Positions 7,252-14,830 of a stretch of DNA of 49,522 nucleotides are shown one piece after another. The first letter of the stretch is position 1. Every line of letters begins with the position of its first letter. The translations under genes and the position numbers were made by a program. Under the pieces are notes generated by a model that was given only the letters and a program-made list of their open reading frames with translations, ran no database searches and was not told where the DNA came from. The DNA is from Rhodocyclaceae bacterium (lineage in GTDB: Bacteria > Pseudomonadota > Gammaproteobacteria > Burkholderiales > Rhodocyclaceae), in contig JAUXOM010000120.1 of NCBI GenBank assembly GCA_030682175.1, positions 1 to 49,522 on the forward strand. Reading direction: 5' to 3'.

Positions 7252-10200
7252 TCAGCCCTCATTGACTTTTCCGGCAATCGCCGCGCGCAGCGGGCCGAAG
7301 ATCTGCACGGCCAGTTGCTGGAAGGCTGCGCCAAGGGGATCGTCCGTCCGGTCGCGCAAGGCCAGCCGCAAATAGGCATCGTCGCGCTCGCCGGGAATCT
7401 TCTGGAAGCTGTTGCCCAACCAGGCACTGCGCCAGCCCGACTTTCCTTCCAGCCAGGCCCAGGCCGTCTTTGGATAGAACGGCAGCGGCGCGCTTTGGCC
7501 TTGTCGATACAGTGCCAGCAGTTCAGCCAGTGCTGCGGCGGCCCCGTTGAGCGGCGGCAACACCGTCACGCCATTATTGGCCAGCAGCACGCTCTGCTTC
7601 ACCATGCCGGGCGGCGCGGCAAGCTGCATCAGCAGGTGATCGATCCACAAGTGCAACAGGTCCTGCGGGCGGGTGCTGCCGAAACGCAGGCGCCACAGAC
7701 CATGCGCCGTGAGGCGTTCAAGGCGGCCGCTCAGGCCGGTTTCCCCATCGTCGAAACGCACTTCGATTGGCGGCAAGACTGCGGCCGTGACCCAGGCATG
7801 GGCGGATTGCCATAGCGCCTGGGCTTCATCCTGTGCCGCCGCACTGGCAATGCCGCCAACCACGCCATGCGGCAGCCAGCCCCGCGCGCGCAGCAGGCGC
7901 GTGGTTTCCTCAGCAGGCGCACCTGCCTTGAGACCGGCGAAATGCGCTTCACGCAGGCGGTAATTGTCGAGATTGTCGGTCACGAAGGGTTCGTGAATTT
8001 CCAGCAACTCTTCGCTTTCTTCAAGATGAATGCCCAGTTGCTCGCGCAGGTAAAAGCGCACCGGGTGGTCGAAAAAGCGCTGCAGTCGCCGCACTTCAAT
8101 TAGCTCGCCAGCGGCGGGCACGGACACTGGCACTGGAATATTGCCCAGAAACGGGCTGGCGCTGCGTGCCGCGCGGGTGGCACCAGTGGCACAACTTGCG
8201 CTGCATTGCTCGGCATCGAAACTGAACAGCGCTGGCGCAAGCTGATCGAAATACGCCGGACTGAAAGGCTGCAAGGGATGTTGCACGACCAGTTCCGCGA
8301 CGGCCTTGCCGGTCATCGTCGCCAGCGTGTCGAGCAATTCGGCCAGCGGCGCAGCGGGGGGAAATTCGACATTGCTGCGCGGGTCGCGGCCGGTGTAGGT
8401 GACAACGAGGGAATCTTTGGCGCACAGCAGCGTTTCGAGGAACGCGTAACGCTCCTCGCCACGATGGTTGCGGTCACCCGGCCGGGGATGCCGCGCGATG
8501 AGGTCGAAGCTGACCGGCGCGGCAGGACGTGGCCAGGCGCCGTCGTTCATGCCGACCAGACACAACACCCGCGCCGGCAGCGGACGATTGGGCTGCAAGG
8601 CGGCGATCGTCGCCGCGCCGGACGCAAAGGCCCGCGCCGGCGCGCGCTCGGTCAGCGCTGCGTCAAGTTCGCGCAACATGACCGCCAGCGGCAGCCGGAC
8701 TTCGCAGCGGGCTGCGCGCGCATGCGCAGCCAGTTCGGCAAGCGCGGTGCGGATGCCTTGTGCTTCGTCCTCTTCGGTTTCGGTCGGAGCGAGAAAGCGT
8801 TCCTGAGCCTCGTTCAGAAAATCGACCCACTCAAGCGCCGTCCCGCCAGCGCCGACTTTTACGGCCCCCCACGCTCGCAAACCCGGCTCGCTGCCCCCCA
8901 TGAAATCACCCGAAGCGGTGACGGGGGGGCGAGCGTCGGCTTGGGACGGCCCGGCGCCGACTTTCTGCACCAGCACGAACAGACATTCGGCATAGTCGAC
9001 AAAGCGGCCCAGCAACTCGGCACGACCACCCTCGATACCGGCCACCGGCAACACCTCGCCATACAAACGTTCCGGCTCATCGGGCATGGCGACGCCCAAC
9101 AGCAAGCGCTGCAATCCGGCGCGCCAGGTATGGGCGTCATCCGCCGGCAAGCCACGCCGCTGGCGCGCGCGGCCATCCAGGCCCCAGCGGATGCCCGCCG
9201 TGGCGACCCAGTCGCGCAACAGCGGCAGTTCGCTTTCGGCGAGGTCAAAGGCACGCCGCACGGCCGGCTCTTCCAGCAGTCCCATGACACTTTCGGCGTC
9301 GAGTTCGCTTTCAGCCACCGCGCACAGACGGCGCAGCGCACGCCACAGCGGCGCGGCAACCAGCGGACGGTCCGCCACCATGCAGGGGATCCGCCGCGCG
9401 GCAGGCGCATGCATCAGCACCGCCTCGATGGCTGGCGCATAGGCTTCGATATCCGGGGTGAGGATCAGGATATCCGCCGGATGCAGGTCGGGCATGGCCT
9501 CAAACAGGGCCAGCAGTCGATCGTGCAGCACCTCGGCCTCGCGCAACGGCCCGTGACAGGCATGGATCTGCAGCGAGGCGTCGGGGGGGATCCCGATGCT
9601 GCTGTCGAGATCGAGAATATCCCGCTGCAAGCAGCCCAGCAATGTGACTGGCGCAGCAACAAAATAATGATGTTCCTGGGTCGGCAGCCGCTCGCCCGCT
9701 TCGGTCAGGCGGGCCAGCGCATGCTGGCGCGCCCGTCCCAGCGAGGCCAGCAGGGGATGGCCCGCTTCAATCAATGCGGCCGTTTCGGGTTGGTCGATTG
9801 CCATGCGCAGTCGCACGCGCACCCGGTCGATGTCGCCCCAGTATTCACGGCAGGGCGCCAGCACGAAGACATGCAGATCGACCCATTCGGCCAGGCCGAG
9901 GAACACTTCCCAGTAGAGCGTAGGCATCGACTCGACGGCAAACAGATTGATCCGCCGCGGCAGACGGGCCCGCGCCCGCGGATCCCGCCGCAACTGCGCC
10001 ATGAAACGTTCGCGCGGATGCTCGGCATTCACTTCCGGCAGTTCGCCGATCAGGGTACGCCACAAGTCGGCCTGCCAGATCTCGTCCGGCCCAAGTCCCA
10101 GCAGCTTGCCTGCGCCCCAGAATTCAAGCCAGTCGGGACGCTCGACCAGGTAGCGATCAAACTGGGCAGCCAGCCGGCTGGCGAGTTCGTGGCGTTTTAT

Positions 10201-10545
10201 GCCATCATCGTCAGCGAGGTATTGCTTCACCTCCGGGGCAGTGCTCTCGCCCAGCAAGCGCAGCAGACGCCATTGCATTGCCGTGCGCTCGAACGGATTG
10301 ACCGCAGCCACTTCCGCCAGCACCCGGCCGAACAGATGCCAGACATAGGCGGCGGGAAACGGAAAGGCAATCTGCGTGGCGATGCCCAGTTCGTCGGCAA
10401 GCCGGAACCCCAGCCAGCGCGAAACGGCCGTGGCCGGGGTGACCACCTGCTCGGTTTCCAGCAAGGGCAGCGGCGCGACGCGCAGCAGCGCCGCCTGCGC
10501 CATGGCCAGCGTGTCGGAACGATTGCTCAGATGAAGGTGCAGCAT
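7252..10545 (-). CDS. recC: Exodeoxyribonuclease V gamma subunit RecC
   Basis: RecC is the structural and Chi-recognising subunit of RecBCD, a helicase-like fold without working ATPase motifs. The protein has 1097 residues and starts MLHLHLSNRSD, typical of RecC. An insertion of about 43 residues (528-570, KVGAGPSQADA...KVGAGGTAL) comes from a repeat element at 8836-8964. The peptide is the same reading-frame product as in ParC. First gene of recCBD; a terminator for the ribosomal-protein operon lies just upstream, so recC needs its own promoter, which I could not identify. Confidence 0.95.
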   Translation of the reverse strand: MLHLHLSNRSDTLAMAQAALLRVAPLPLLETEQVVTPATAVSRWLGFRLADELGIATQIAFPFPAAYVWHLFGRVLAEVAAVNPFERTAMQWRLLRLLGESTAPEVKQYLADDDGIKRHELASRLAAQFDRYLVERPDWLEFWGAGKLLGLGPDEIWQADLWRTLIGELPEVNAEHPRERFMAQLRRDPRARARLPRRINLFAVESMPTLYWEVFLGLAEWVDLHVFVLAPCREYWGDIDRVRVRLRMAIDQPETAALIEAGHPLLASLGRARQHALARLTEAGERLPTQEHHYFVAAPVTLLGCLQRDILDLDSSIGIPPDASLQIHACHGPLREAEVLHDRLLALFEAMPDLHPADILILTPDIEAYAPAIEAVLMHAPAARRIPCMVADRPLVAAPLWRALRRLCAVAESELDAESVMGLLEEPAVRRAFDLAESELPLLRDWVATAGIRWGLDGRARQRRGLPADDAHTWRAGLQRLLLGVAMPDEPERLYGEVLPVAGIEGGRAELLGRFVDYAECLFVLVQKVGAGPSQADARPPVTASGDFMGGSEPGLRAWGAVKVGAGGTALEWVDFLNEAQERFLAPTETEEDEAQGIRTALAELAAHARAARCEVRLPLAVMLRELDAALTERAPARAFASGAATIAALQPNRPLPARVLCLVGMNDGAWPRPAAPVSFDLIARHPRPGDRNHRGEERYAFLETLLCAKDSLVVTYTGRDPRSNVEFPPAAPLAELLDTLATMTGKAVAELVVQHPLQPFSPAYFDQLAPALFSFDAEQCSASCATGATRAARSASPFLGNIPVPVSVPAAGELIEVRRLQRFFDHPVRFYLREQLGIHLEESEELLEIHEPFVTDNLDNYRLREAHFAGLKAGAPAEETTRLLRARGWLPHGVVGGIASAAAQDEAQALWQSAHAWVTAAVLPPIEVRFDDGETGLSGRLERLTAHGLWRLRFGSTRPQDLLHLWIDHLLMQLAAPPGMVKQSVLLANNGVTVLPPLNGAAAALAELLALYRQGQSAPLPFYPKTAWAWLEGKSGWRSAWLGNSFQKIPGERDDAYLRLALRDRTDDPLGAAFQQLAVQIFGPLRAAIAGKVNEG
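8836..8964 (-). repeat. Hairpin element with flanking 24-nt units and a nested hairpin, inside recC
   Basis: On the coding strand: AAAGTCGGCG (8964-8955), loop GCCGGGCCGTCCCAA, arm GCCGAC (8940-8935), a G/C-run body, then the terminal unit AAAGTCGGCGCTGG + CGGGACGGCG (8859-8836). Unlike the parC and recB copies, the loop of the C6/G7 hairpin carries about 23 extra bases (8899-8922) that themselves form TCACC-cgaagc-GGTGA. The reading frame is kept. Confidence 0.9.
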
Positions 10546-10578
10546 GACGAAGCGATTCTAAGCCGGCATGGACGGGTG

Positions 10579-10614
10579 CACGAAAAAAGGCCACCCGCAG
10601 GCAGCCCTTTTTCA
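10579..10614 (-). terminator. Rho-independent terminator after rplI
   Basis: On the - strand an A-rich 5' arm and GGGCTGCC...GGTGGCC stem are followed by TTTTTT. It lies between the rplI stop and the recC start, downstream of the hairpin element. The A5/T6 symmetry would let it work in both directions. Confidence 0.6.
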
Positions 10615-10638
10615 ACGCATGTGCTGACTTAAACCGCA

Positions 10639-10786
10639 GCCTTTCCGCCGGGCCGCCCCAAGGAAAGGCGGCACGCGGCGCCAGCCGCAACCCGCACCAC
10701 AACCCGAATTACGCGCCCCAATACAAACGAGCGCAGCGAGCCACAGTCACCTCCCCCGCGAGGGGGAGGCCGGGAGGGGGTGGGAC
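10639..10786 (+). repeat. Hairpin element copy between rplI and recC
   Basis: GCCTTTCC (10639-10646), loop GCCGGGCCGCCCCAA (10647-10661), GGAAAGGC (10662-10669): a perfect 8-bp stem. A spacer shared with the bamB copy follows (GGCACGCGGCGCCAGCCGCAA and AACGAGCGCAGCGA), then a second hairpin CCTCCCCC-gcga-GGGGGAGG (10750-10769) and a G-rich tail that reaches the rplI stop. Non-coding here. Confidence 0.88.
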
Positions 10787-11236
10787 TTACTGTTCGCCGA
10801 CTACTACCACAGTGACATTGGCTACGACATCGGCGTGGGGCGAAACCTCGAGAACGAACTCGCCGACCGCCTTCAAGAGGCCATCGGGCATGCGCACGGC
10901 ACTCTTGTCGGTCTCGACGCCTTGCGCGGTCAGCGCTTCGGCGACATCGCCAGGACTCACGGAACCGAACAGACGGCCATCAACACCCGCCTTGCGGGTA
11001 ATCTCGACCTTCATGCCTTCCAGCTTGGCGGCCACGGCCTGTGCCCCTGCCAGTTTCTCGGCGGCAAGCTTTTCCAGTTCGGCGCGACGCGCCTCGAACA
11101 CCTTCATGTTCTCGGGAGTGGCGCGCTTGGCGAAGCCTTTGGGAATCAGAAAATTGCGGGCATAACCTTCCTTGACCTTGACGACATCGCCGAGGCTGCC
11201 GAGGTTAACCACTTTGTCCATCAGAATCACTTGCAT
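10787..11236 (-). CDS. rplI: 50S ribosomal protein L9
   Basis: 149 residues, the normal L9 length. The N-terminal rRNA-binding domain begins [22 protein letters not shown] and carries the family signature [12 protein letters not shown] long central helix and a C-terminal domain follow. Last gene of rpsF-priB-rpsR-rplI, 14 nt after rpsR. A hairpin element begins right after its stop codon, followed by a terminator. Confidence 0.98.
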   Translation of the reverse strand: MQVILMDKVVNLGSLGDVVKVKEGYARNFLIPKGFAKRATPENMKVFEARRAELEKLAAEKLAGAQAVAAKLEGMKVEITRKAGVDGRLFGSVSPGDVAEALTAQGVETDKSAVRMPDGLLKAVGEFVLEVSPHADVVANVTVVVVGEQ

Positions 11237-11250
11237 GGTTTATCTCCTCG

Positions 11251-11526
11251 TTACTGGTGCAGGTCGGTATAGGGCAGCAGCGCCAGGAAGCGCGCGCGCT
11301 TGATGGCGGTTGACAGCTGACGTTGAAAGCGTGTCTTGGTACCGGTAATGCGCGCCGGCATGATCTTGCCGTTTTCACCGATGAAGTCGCGCAGCAGTTC
11401 AACGTCCTTGTAGTCAACCTGCTCGATCTTCTCGGCGGAGAAGCGGCAGAACTTGCGGCGCTTGAACATGTTGCGGTTCTTGTTCTTGTTACGGTCGTCC
11501 TTCTTTTTTCCGGGCTTGAAAGCCAT
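11251..11526 (-). CDS. rpsR: 30S ribosomal protein S18
   Basis: 91 residues with the S18 core ([35 protein letters not shown]...), which binds the platform of the 30S subunit next to S6. The first 18 residues are a lysine-rich extension, common in betaproteobacterial S18. It lies 15 nt after priB and 14 nt before rplI, in the conserved order. Confidence 0.98.
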   Translation of the reverse strand: MAFKPGKKKDDRNKNKNRNMFKRRKFCRFSAEKIEQVDYKDVELLRDFIGENGKIMPARITGTKTRFQRQLSTAIKRARFLALLPYTDLHQ

Positions 11527-11541
11527 ATCAAAATCCTTTTA

Positions 11542-11844
11542 TCAAATTTTCTCTGCAAATTCGATCATGGTCACGTGCAGTACGGGCATCTTCTGTTTCA
11601 GGCTCTTCGCGGCAAGAAAACCGCTGACAGTGAACTCCGTACCAGGTGACGATTCCTTGAGCAGCAGGGCTGTCGGGCCGAGGGCTACGCAGGCAAGCTC
11701 GCATTCGACGCGGCGGGAGGTTGCGGCTTCAATCTGCTCCGACATGTGGGCAACCCGGAATTCGATCACCGGGACACCCGCCGGGGTATATCGCAGAATG
11801 CCACGTTCCAGCAAACGACCTGCAAGCTCGGTGCGGTTGGCCAA
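11542..11844 (-). CDS. priB: Primosomal replication protein N
   Basis: PriB is a single-stranded-DNA-binding OB-fold protein that helps PriA restart stalled forks. I choose a TTG start at 11844 (MANRTELAGRLLERG), giving 100 residues, the family's usual length. GGAGAG lies 9 nt upstream and the start falls after the rpsF stop. The longer open frame (to 11940) would overlap rpsF by 47 nt and add 32 low-complexity residues absent from PriB. The position between rpsF and rpsR is the standard one. Confidence 0.85.
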   Translation of the reverse strand: MANRTELAGRLLERGILRYTPAGVPVIEFRVAHMSEQIEAATSRRVECELACVALGPTALLLKESSPGTEFTVSGFLAAKSLKQKMPVLHVTMIEFAEKI

Positions 11845-11893
11845 CTGGGGAGACTCTCCAAGCGGCACGGCACCTTCAGGCTCAGCGGGCAAC

Positions 11894-12313
11894 TCAGCTG
11901 GCAACTGCGGCGGTAGCCTCCGTGGCGTCAGCTGGCGCAACCTCCGCCGGCTTGGCTTCTGACTGCTGCCCCTGCGACGAGAACGAACGCGACTTCTCCT
12001 CCTTCATCATCGGGGAAGGTATGGTTTCAGCCTTGTCCGTCTTGATGGTCAGGTGGCGTAATACAGCGTCGTTGAACTTGAATGAGTTTTCCAGTTCGGC
12101 CAAGGTTTCGCCATCGCACTCGATGTTCATGAGTACGTAGTGCGCCTTGTGAACTTTCTGGACCGGATAGGCCATCTGGCGACGTCCCCAATCCTCGAGG
12201 CGATGAATCACGCCGCTCTTGCCGGTGACGAGCGTCTTGTAACGCTCGACCATGGCCGGCACCTGGTCGGATTGGTCCGGGTGGACGATGAAAACGATTT
12301 CGTAATGTCGCAT
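11894..12313 (-). CDS. rpsF: 30S ribosomal protein S6
   Basis: 139 residues. The first ~100 match S6 ([21 protein letters not shown]..., [11 protein letters not shown]), a partner of S18. The C-terminal tail of about 40 residues is Ala/Glu/Lys-rich and low complexity, longer than in E. coli. AAGGAG lies just upstream of the ATG. First gene of its operon, with a promoter and a strong leader hairpin upstream. Confidence 0.97.
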   Translation of the reverse strand: MRHYEIVFIVHPDQSDQVPAMVERYKTLVTGKSGVIHRLEDWGRRQMAYPVQKVHKAHYVLMNIECDGETLAELENSFKFNDAVLRHLTIKTDKAETIPSPMMKEEKSRSFSSQGQQSEAKPAEVAPADATEATAAVAS

Positions 12314-12338
12314 GCACGCTCCTTTTGGGTCTGGTTAA

Positions 12339-12366
12339 GCCCCCCCGCATGCGTTACGGGTGGGGC
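12339..12366 (-). promoter_or_regulatory. Strong stem-loop in the rpsF leader (candidate S6:S18 autoregulatory RNA)
   Basis: In the mRNA, GCCCC-A-CCCG pairs with CGGG-GGGGC: nine base pairs with one bulged A and a 9-nt loop. It lies between the predicted transcription start and the rpsF ribosome-binding site. In many bacteria an rpsF leader hairpin binds the S6:S18 complex through a CCG-containing bulge. A CCCG next to a bulge is present here, but I cannot confirm the motif. Confidence 0.35.
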
Positions 12367-12384
12367 AAGGATGAAAGGGGCGAA

Positions 12385-12413
12385 ATTCTATCTGGAAAGA
12401 ACTGAATATTCAA
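12385..12413 (-). promoter_or_regulatory. Candidate sigma70 promoter for rpsF-priB-rpsR-rplI
   Basis: On the - strand, -35 TTGAAT (12413-12408), a 17-nt spacer and -10 TAGAAT (12390-12385). Transcription would start near 12378, giving a leader of about 65 nt that holds the stem-loop. Confidence 0.6.
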
Positions 12414-12419
12414 GGTAAT

Positions 12420-13346
12420 GTGCAGCCATTCAATCCGCTTCTTTCGTATTTTCTTCCTGGTTCCCTCGCCGATAATGCGCAGATGATTGACAAACCTTTC
12501 TCCGATCCCGATAGCTGGGTTGCCTTTTTCAGCCAGAGCAGCATTCCCGTGCTCCGCCATACCGAGCAACAACTCGCCGCGTTGCGCGCCAATGCCAACA
12601 AAACCAATGCCCGCACCATTTCATCGGTCATCCTGCATGACCCGCTGATGACCTTGCGTGTGCTGGCCTATATTGAAGCCAAGCGCAACAAGAGCCGCAA
12701 CACCGACATCACCACCATCGAGCGCGCACTGATGATGATCGGCATGGAACCGTTTTTCCGCGATTTTCAGGAACTGCCGCTGATCGAGGAGCAACTGAAG
12801 CCGCAGCCGCGCGCCCTGCTCGGCCTGCTCAAGACCATCAACCGCGCGCGCCGGGCGGCGCAGTGGGCACGCGACTGGGCGATCTATCGGCACGACCTCG
12901 ACGTTGATGAGGTGATCGTTGCCGCCCTGCTTTACGATTTCGTGGAAATTCTCATGTGGTGCTTTGCGCCAAAACTTACCGTACAGGTTGCCGAAAGACT
13001 CCGCGCCGACCGGACGCTACGCTCGGTCGCAGTCCAAACAGAAGTATTCAATGTTCCGCTCCATCAAATCAAACTGGCGTTGGCCCAGTCCTGGCGCCTG
13101 CCCGAGTTGCTGACACAGCTGATGAATCAGGACAACGCCGGACACCCACGCGTAAAAAACGTCAGACTCGCGGTTGATCTTGCGCGCCACTCGGCCAACG
13201 GCTGGGACGATGCGGCCTTGCCGGACGATTACAAGGCCATCGGCGAACTGCTGCACTTGAGCGAGGAAGCGGTGAAGCACCGGTTGGGGCTGGACAAACC
13301 GGACGCGGCAGCCTTGGCCGCGGCCAGGGACAATCAACCGCAGTAG
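12420..13346 (+). CDS. HDOD-domain-like protein, probable signalling role
   Basis: 308 residues, no signal peptide. The stretch from about residue 50 to 240 (SSIPVLRHTEQQLAALRAN..., LHDPLMTLRVLAYIE, then an all-helical region with VDEVIVAALLYDFVEIL) looks like an HDOD domain, a degenerate HD hydrolase fold found in bacterial signalling proteins; no clear HD metal-binding pair is visible. The GTG start at 12420 has AAGG 5 nt upstream; an ATG at 12483 is an alternative. It is divergent from rpsF and its 3' end overlaps a small - strand gene by 13 nt. The target is unknown. Confidence 0.6.
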   Translation: MQPFNPLLSYFLPGSLADNAQMIDKPFSDPDSWVAFFSQSSIPVLRHTEQQLAALRANANKTNARTISSVILHDPLMTLRVLAYIEAKRNKSRNTDITTIERALMMIGMEPFFRDFQELPLIEEQLKPQPRALLGLLKTINRARRAAQWARDWAIYRHDLDVDEVIVAALLYDFVEILMWCFAPKLTVQVAERLRADRTLRSVAVQTEVFNVPLHQIKLALAQSWRLPELLTQLMNQDNAGHPRVKNVRLAVDLARHSANGWDDAALPDDYKAIGELLHLSEEAVKHRLGLDKPDAAALAAARDNQPQ

Positions 13347-13504
13347 CGCAGATTCAACTGCTCCAGCAGCAGTTCCGGCTGACCATAGGCAAGGAAGGCG
13401 GCCACCAGCGCCGCACCGAGCACGATACCCAGCAATACCCAGCCAACGACGCGCCACCCGCGCCGGCGAGATTGCGGCGTTTTTTCCACTGACTGGTCAC
13501 TCAT
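13334..13504 (-). CDS. Small single-pass membrane protein, function unknown
   Basis: 56 residues: a basic N-terminus (KTPQSRRRGWR), one hydrophobic helix (about residues 19-40, VVGWVLLGIVLGAALVAAFLAY) and a short tail ending NLRYCG. The positive-inside rule puts the N-terminus in the cytoplasm. The ATG is at 13504 and the stop at 13334-13336, so it overlaps the convergent HDOD gene by 13 nt. Clean membrane-protein organisation supports a real gene. No homologue is recognised. Confidence 0.5.
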   Translation of the reverse strand: MSDQSVEKTPQSRRRGWRVVGWVLLGIVLGAALVAAFLAYGQPELLLEQLNLRYCG

Positions 13505-13545
13505 GATCGAACACCGATCGAAGTAATCGTTAAAATACGCATTCT

Positions 13546-13621
13546 GCCCCCATAGCTCAGTGGATAGAGCACCTTCCTCCTAAGAAGGGGGTCGCACGTT
13601 CGATTCGTGCTGGGGGCGCCA
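13546..13621 (+). tRNA. tRNA-Arg (anticodon CCT)
   Basis: The cloverleaf folds fully: acceptor GCCCCCA/TGGGGGC, D-arm GCTC...GAGC, anticodon stem CCTTC/GAAGG with loop CTCCTAA (anticodon CCT, reading AGG), T-arm GCACG/CGTGC with TTCGATT, discriminator G, and encoded CCA at 13619-13621. A TAAAAT -10-like box is at 13531-13536. Confidence 0.97.
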
Positions 13622-13681
13622 CACCTTTATCCCGTTCCTCCATACCTTTGCCGGGAACGTAATTGCGGGTTGTGGCGCGGC

Positions 13682-14107
13682 TTATTTGATGCGCTTCAGG
13701 TGGCCGCCGCGAGGTGTCGGCGACTCGGGCTGGCCGGTTTCCGTTTCCGCTGCCACATGCGCCGTTGCGCCAGCGCCGACTTCTTCTGTATCAACGCTTT
13801 CTGGAATGGGCTCGAATGCCATGCCCTGTCCGTTCTCGCGCGCGTAGATGGCCAGCACGGCGGATACCGGCACGGCAACCGGGAAAGACGCTCCGTTGAA
13901 ACGCGCCTGGAAAGTAATCTCGTCGTTACCGATCTGCAGTTGGTGTGTCGCCTCGGTCCCGACGTTAAGGACTATTTGTCCGTCCTTGACGAACTCACGC
14001 GGCACACGGGTGCGCGCATCCACCTGCACGGCGAGGTAGGGTGAGAAACCCTCGTCCGTGCACCACTCGTGGATGGCACGGATCAGATAAGGCTTGGTTG
14101 ACGCCAT
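13682..14107 (-). CDS. sspB: ClpXP protease specificity-enhancing factor SspB
   Basis: SspB tethers ssrA-tagged peptides to ClpXP for degradation. I start at the ATG at 14107 (MASTKPYLIRAIHEW), matching the family; an upstream TTG at 14122 adds only MPVFL. 141 residues. The core has VPREFVKDGQIVLNVG, NDEITFQARF and PVSAVLAIYARENGQG. The disordered tail (EEVGAGATAHVAAETETG...) ends in the basic HLKRIK, which in this family binds ClpX. The tail stretch EVGAGATA is close to the dispersed 24-nt unit. It follows sspA as usual. Confidence 0.93.
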   Translation of the reverse strand: MASTKPYLIRAIHEWCTDEGFSPYLAVQVDARTRVPREFVKDGQIVLNVGTEATHQLQIGNDEITFQARFNGASFPVAVPVSAVLAIYARENGQGMAFEPIPESVDTEEVGAGATAHVAAETETGQPESPTPRGGHLKRIK

Positions 14108-14135
14108 CAGAAAAACCGGCAATGCACCGCCGTAA

Positions 14136-14732
14136 TCAGCGGCGCATCACTTTTTCCGACGGGGTCAGCGCATCGATGAAGCCCTGCCGCGAGAAGATGC
14201 GTTCGGCGAACTTCATTACGCCTGCCGCTGCTTTCGGCAGTTCGATGCCATAGTGATCAAGCCGCCACAACAGGGGGGCGATGGCCACGTCGAGCATCGA
14301 GAAGTCGTCGCCGAGCAGGAATTTCTGCTTCGCGAACAGGGGTACCAACTCGACCAGGCGATCACGGATATGCGCCCGTGACTTGTCCGCCGATTTCAGG
14401 TTGCGCTCGAGCGTATCGATGTGGCTGAACAACTCATGTTCCATCGTGTGCAACAACTGGCGCGCTTTTGCCCGGGTTTGCGGATCCGGCGGCATCAACT
14501 GCGGATGTGGAAAGCGCTCGTCGATGTACTCATTGATGATGTTCGATTCGTATAGAACGAGGTCGCGATCGACCAGCACCGGTACCCGGTTGTACGGGTT
14601 GATGACGGCAATGTCTTCAGGCTTGTTGAAGAGGTCAACATCAATCACCTGGAAGTCCATCTGCTTTTCGTAGAGAACGATACGGCAGCGATGGCTGAAC
14701 GGGCAGGTGGTGCCCGAGTACAGGTTCATCAT
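14136..14732 (-). CDS. sspA: Stringent starvation protein A (GST-like)
   Basis: SspA is a glutathione-S-transferase-fold protein that binds RNA polymerase and affects transcription under stress. I choose the ATG at 14732 (MMNLYSGTTCPFSHRC), which matches the family; the longer frame to 14807 adds 25 unrelated residues. 198 residues. The thioredoxin-fold N-terminal half contains CPFSHRCRIVLYEK and NRVPVLVDRDLVLYESN; the helical half has FLLGDDFSMLDVAIAPLLWRL. It lies between petC and sspB, a conserved betaproteobacterial order. Confidence 0.95.
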   Translation of the reverse strand: MMNLYSGTTCPFSHRCRIVLYEKQMDFQVIDVDLFNKPEDIAVINPYNRVPVLVDRDLVLYESNIINEYIDERFPHPQLMPPDPQTRAKARQLLHTMEHELFSHIDTLERNLKSADKSRAHIRDRLVELVPLFAKQKFLLGDDFSMLDVAIAPLLWRLDHYGIELPKAAAGVMKFAERIFSRQGFIDALTPSEKVMRR

Positions 14733-14830
14733 GGCACTCGTTCCCCAAGAATAGTCGGAATCACGCACCACGCGACGGACGGGTGGATTCATATCTCGAT
14801 GCCCCATGTCAGTATGGTCACGCTTTTGAG

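Noticed and set aside
8206-10632. 808-codon open frame on the + strand opposite recC
   Set aside because: Same reason: shadow of recC with low-complexity Arg/Gln-rich translation.
11845-11940. N-terminal extension of PriB
   Set aside because: It would overlap rpsF by 47 nt and adds residues absent from PriB proteins.
13017-13457. 146-codon - strand frame opposite the HDOD gene
   Set aside because: Shadow frame; the real small - strand gene at 13334-13504 is in a different frame.
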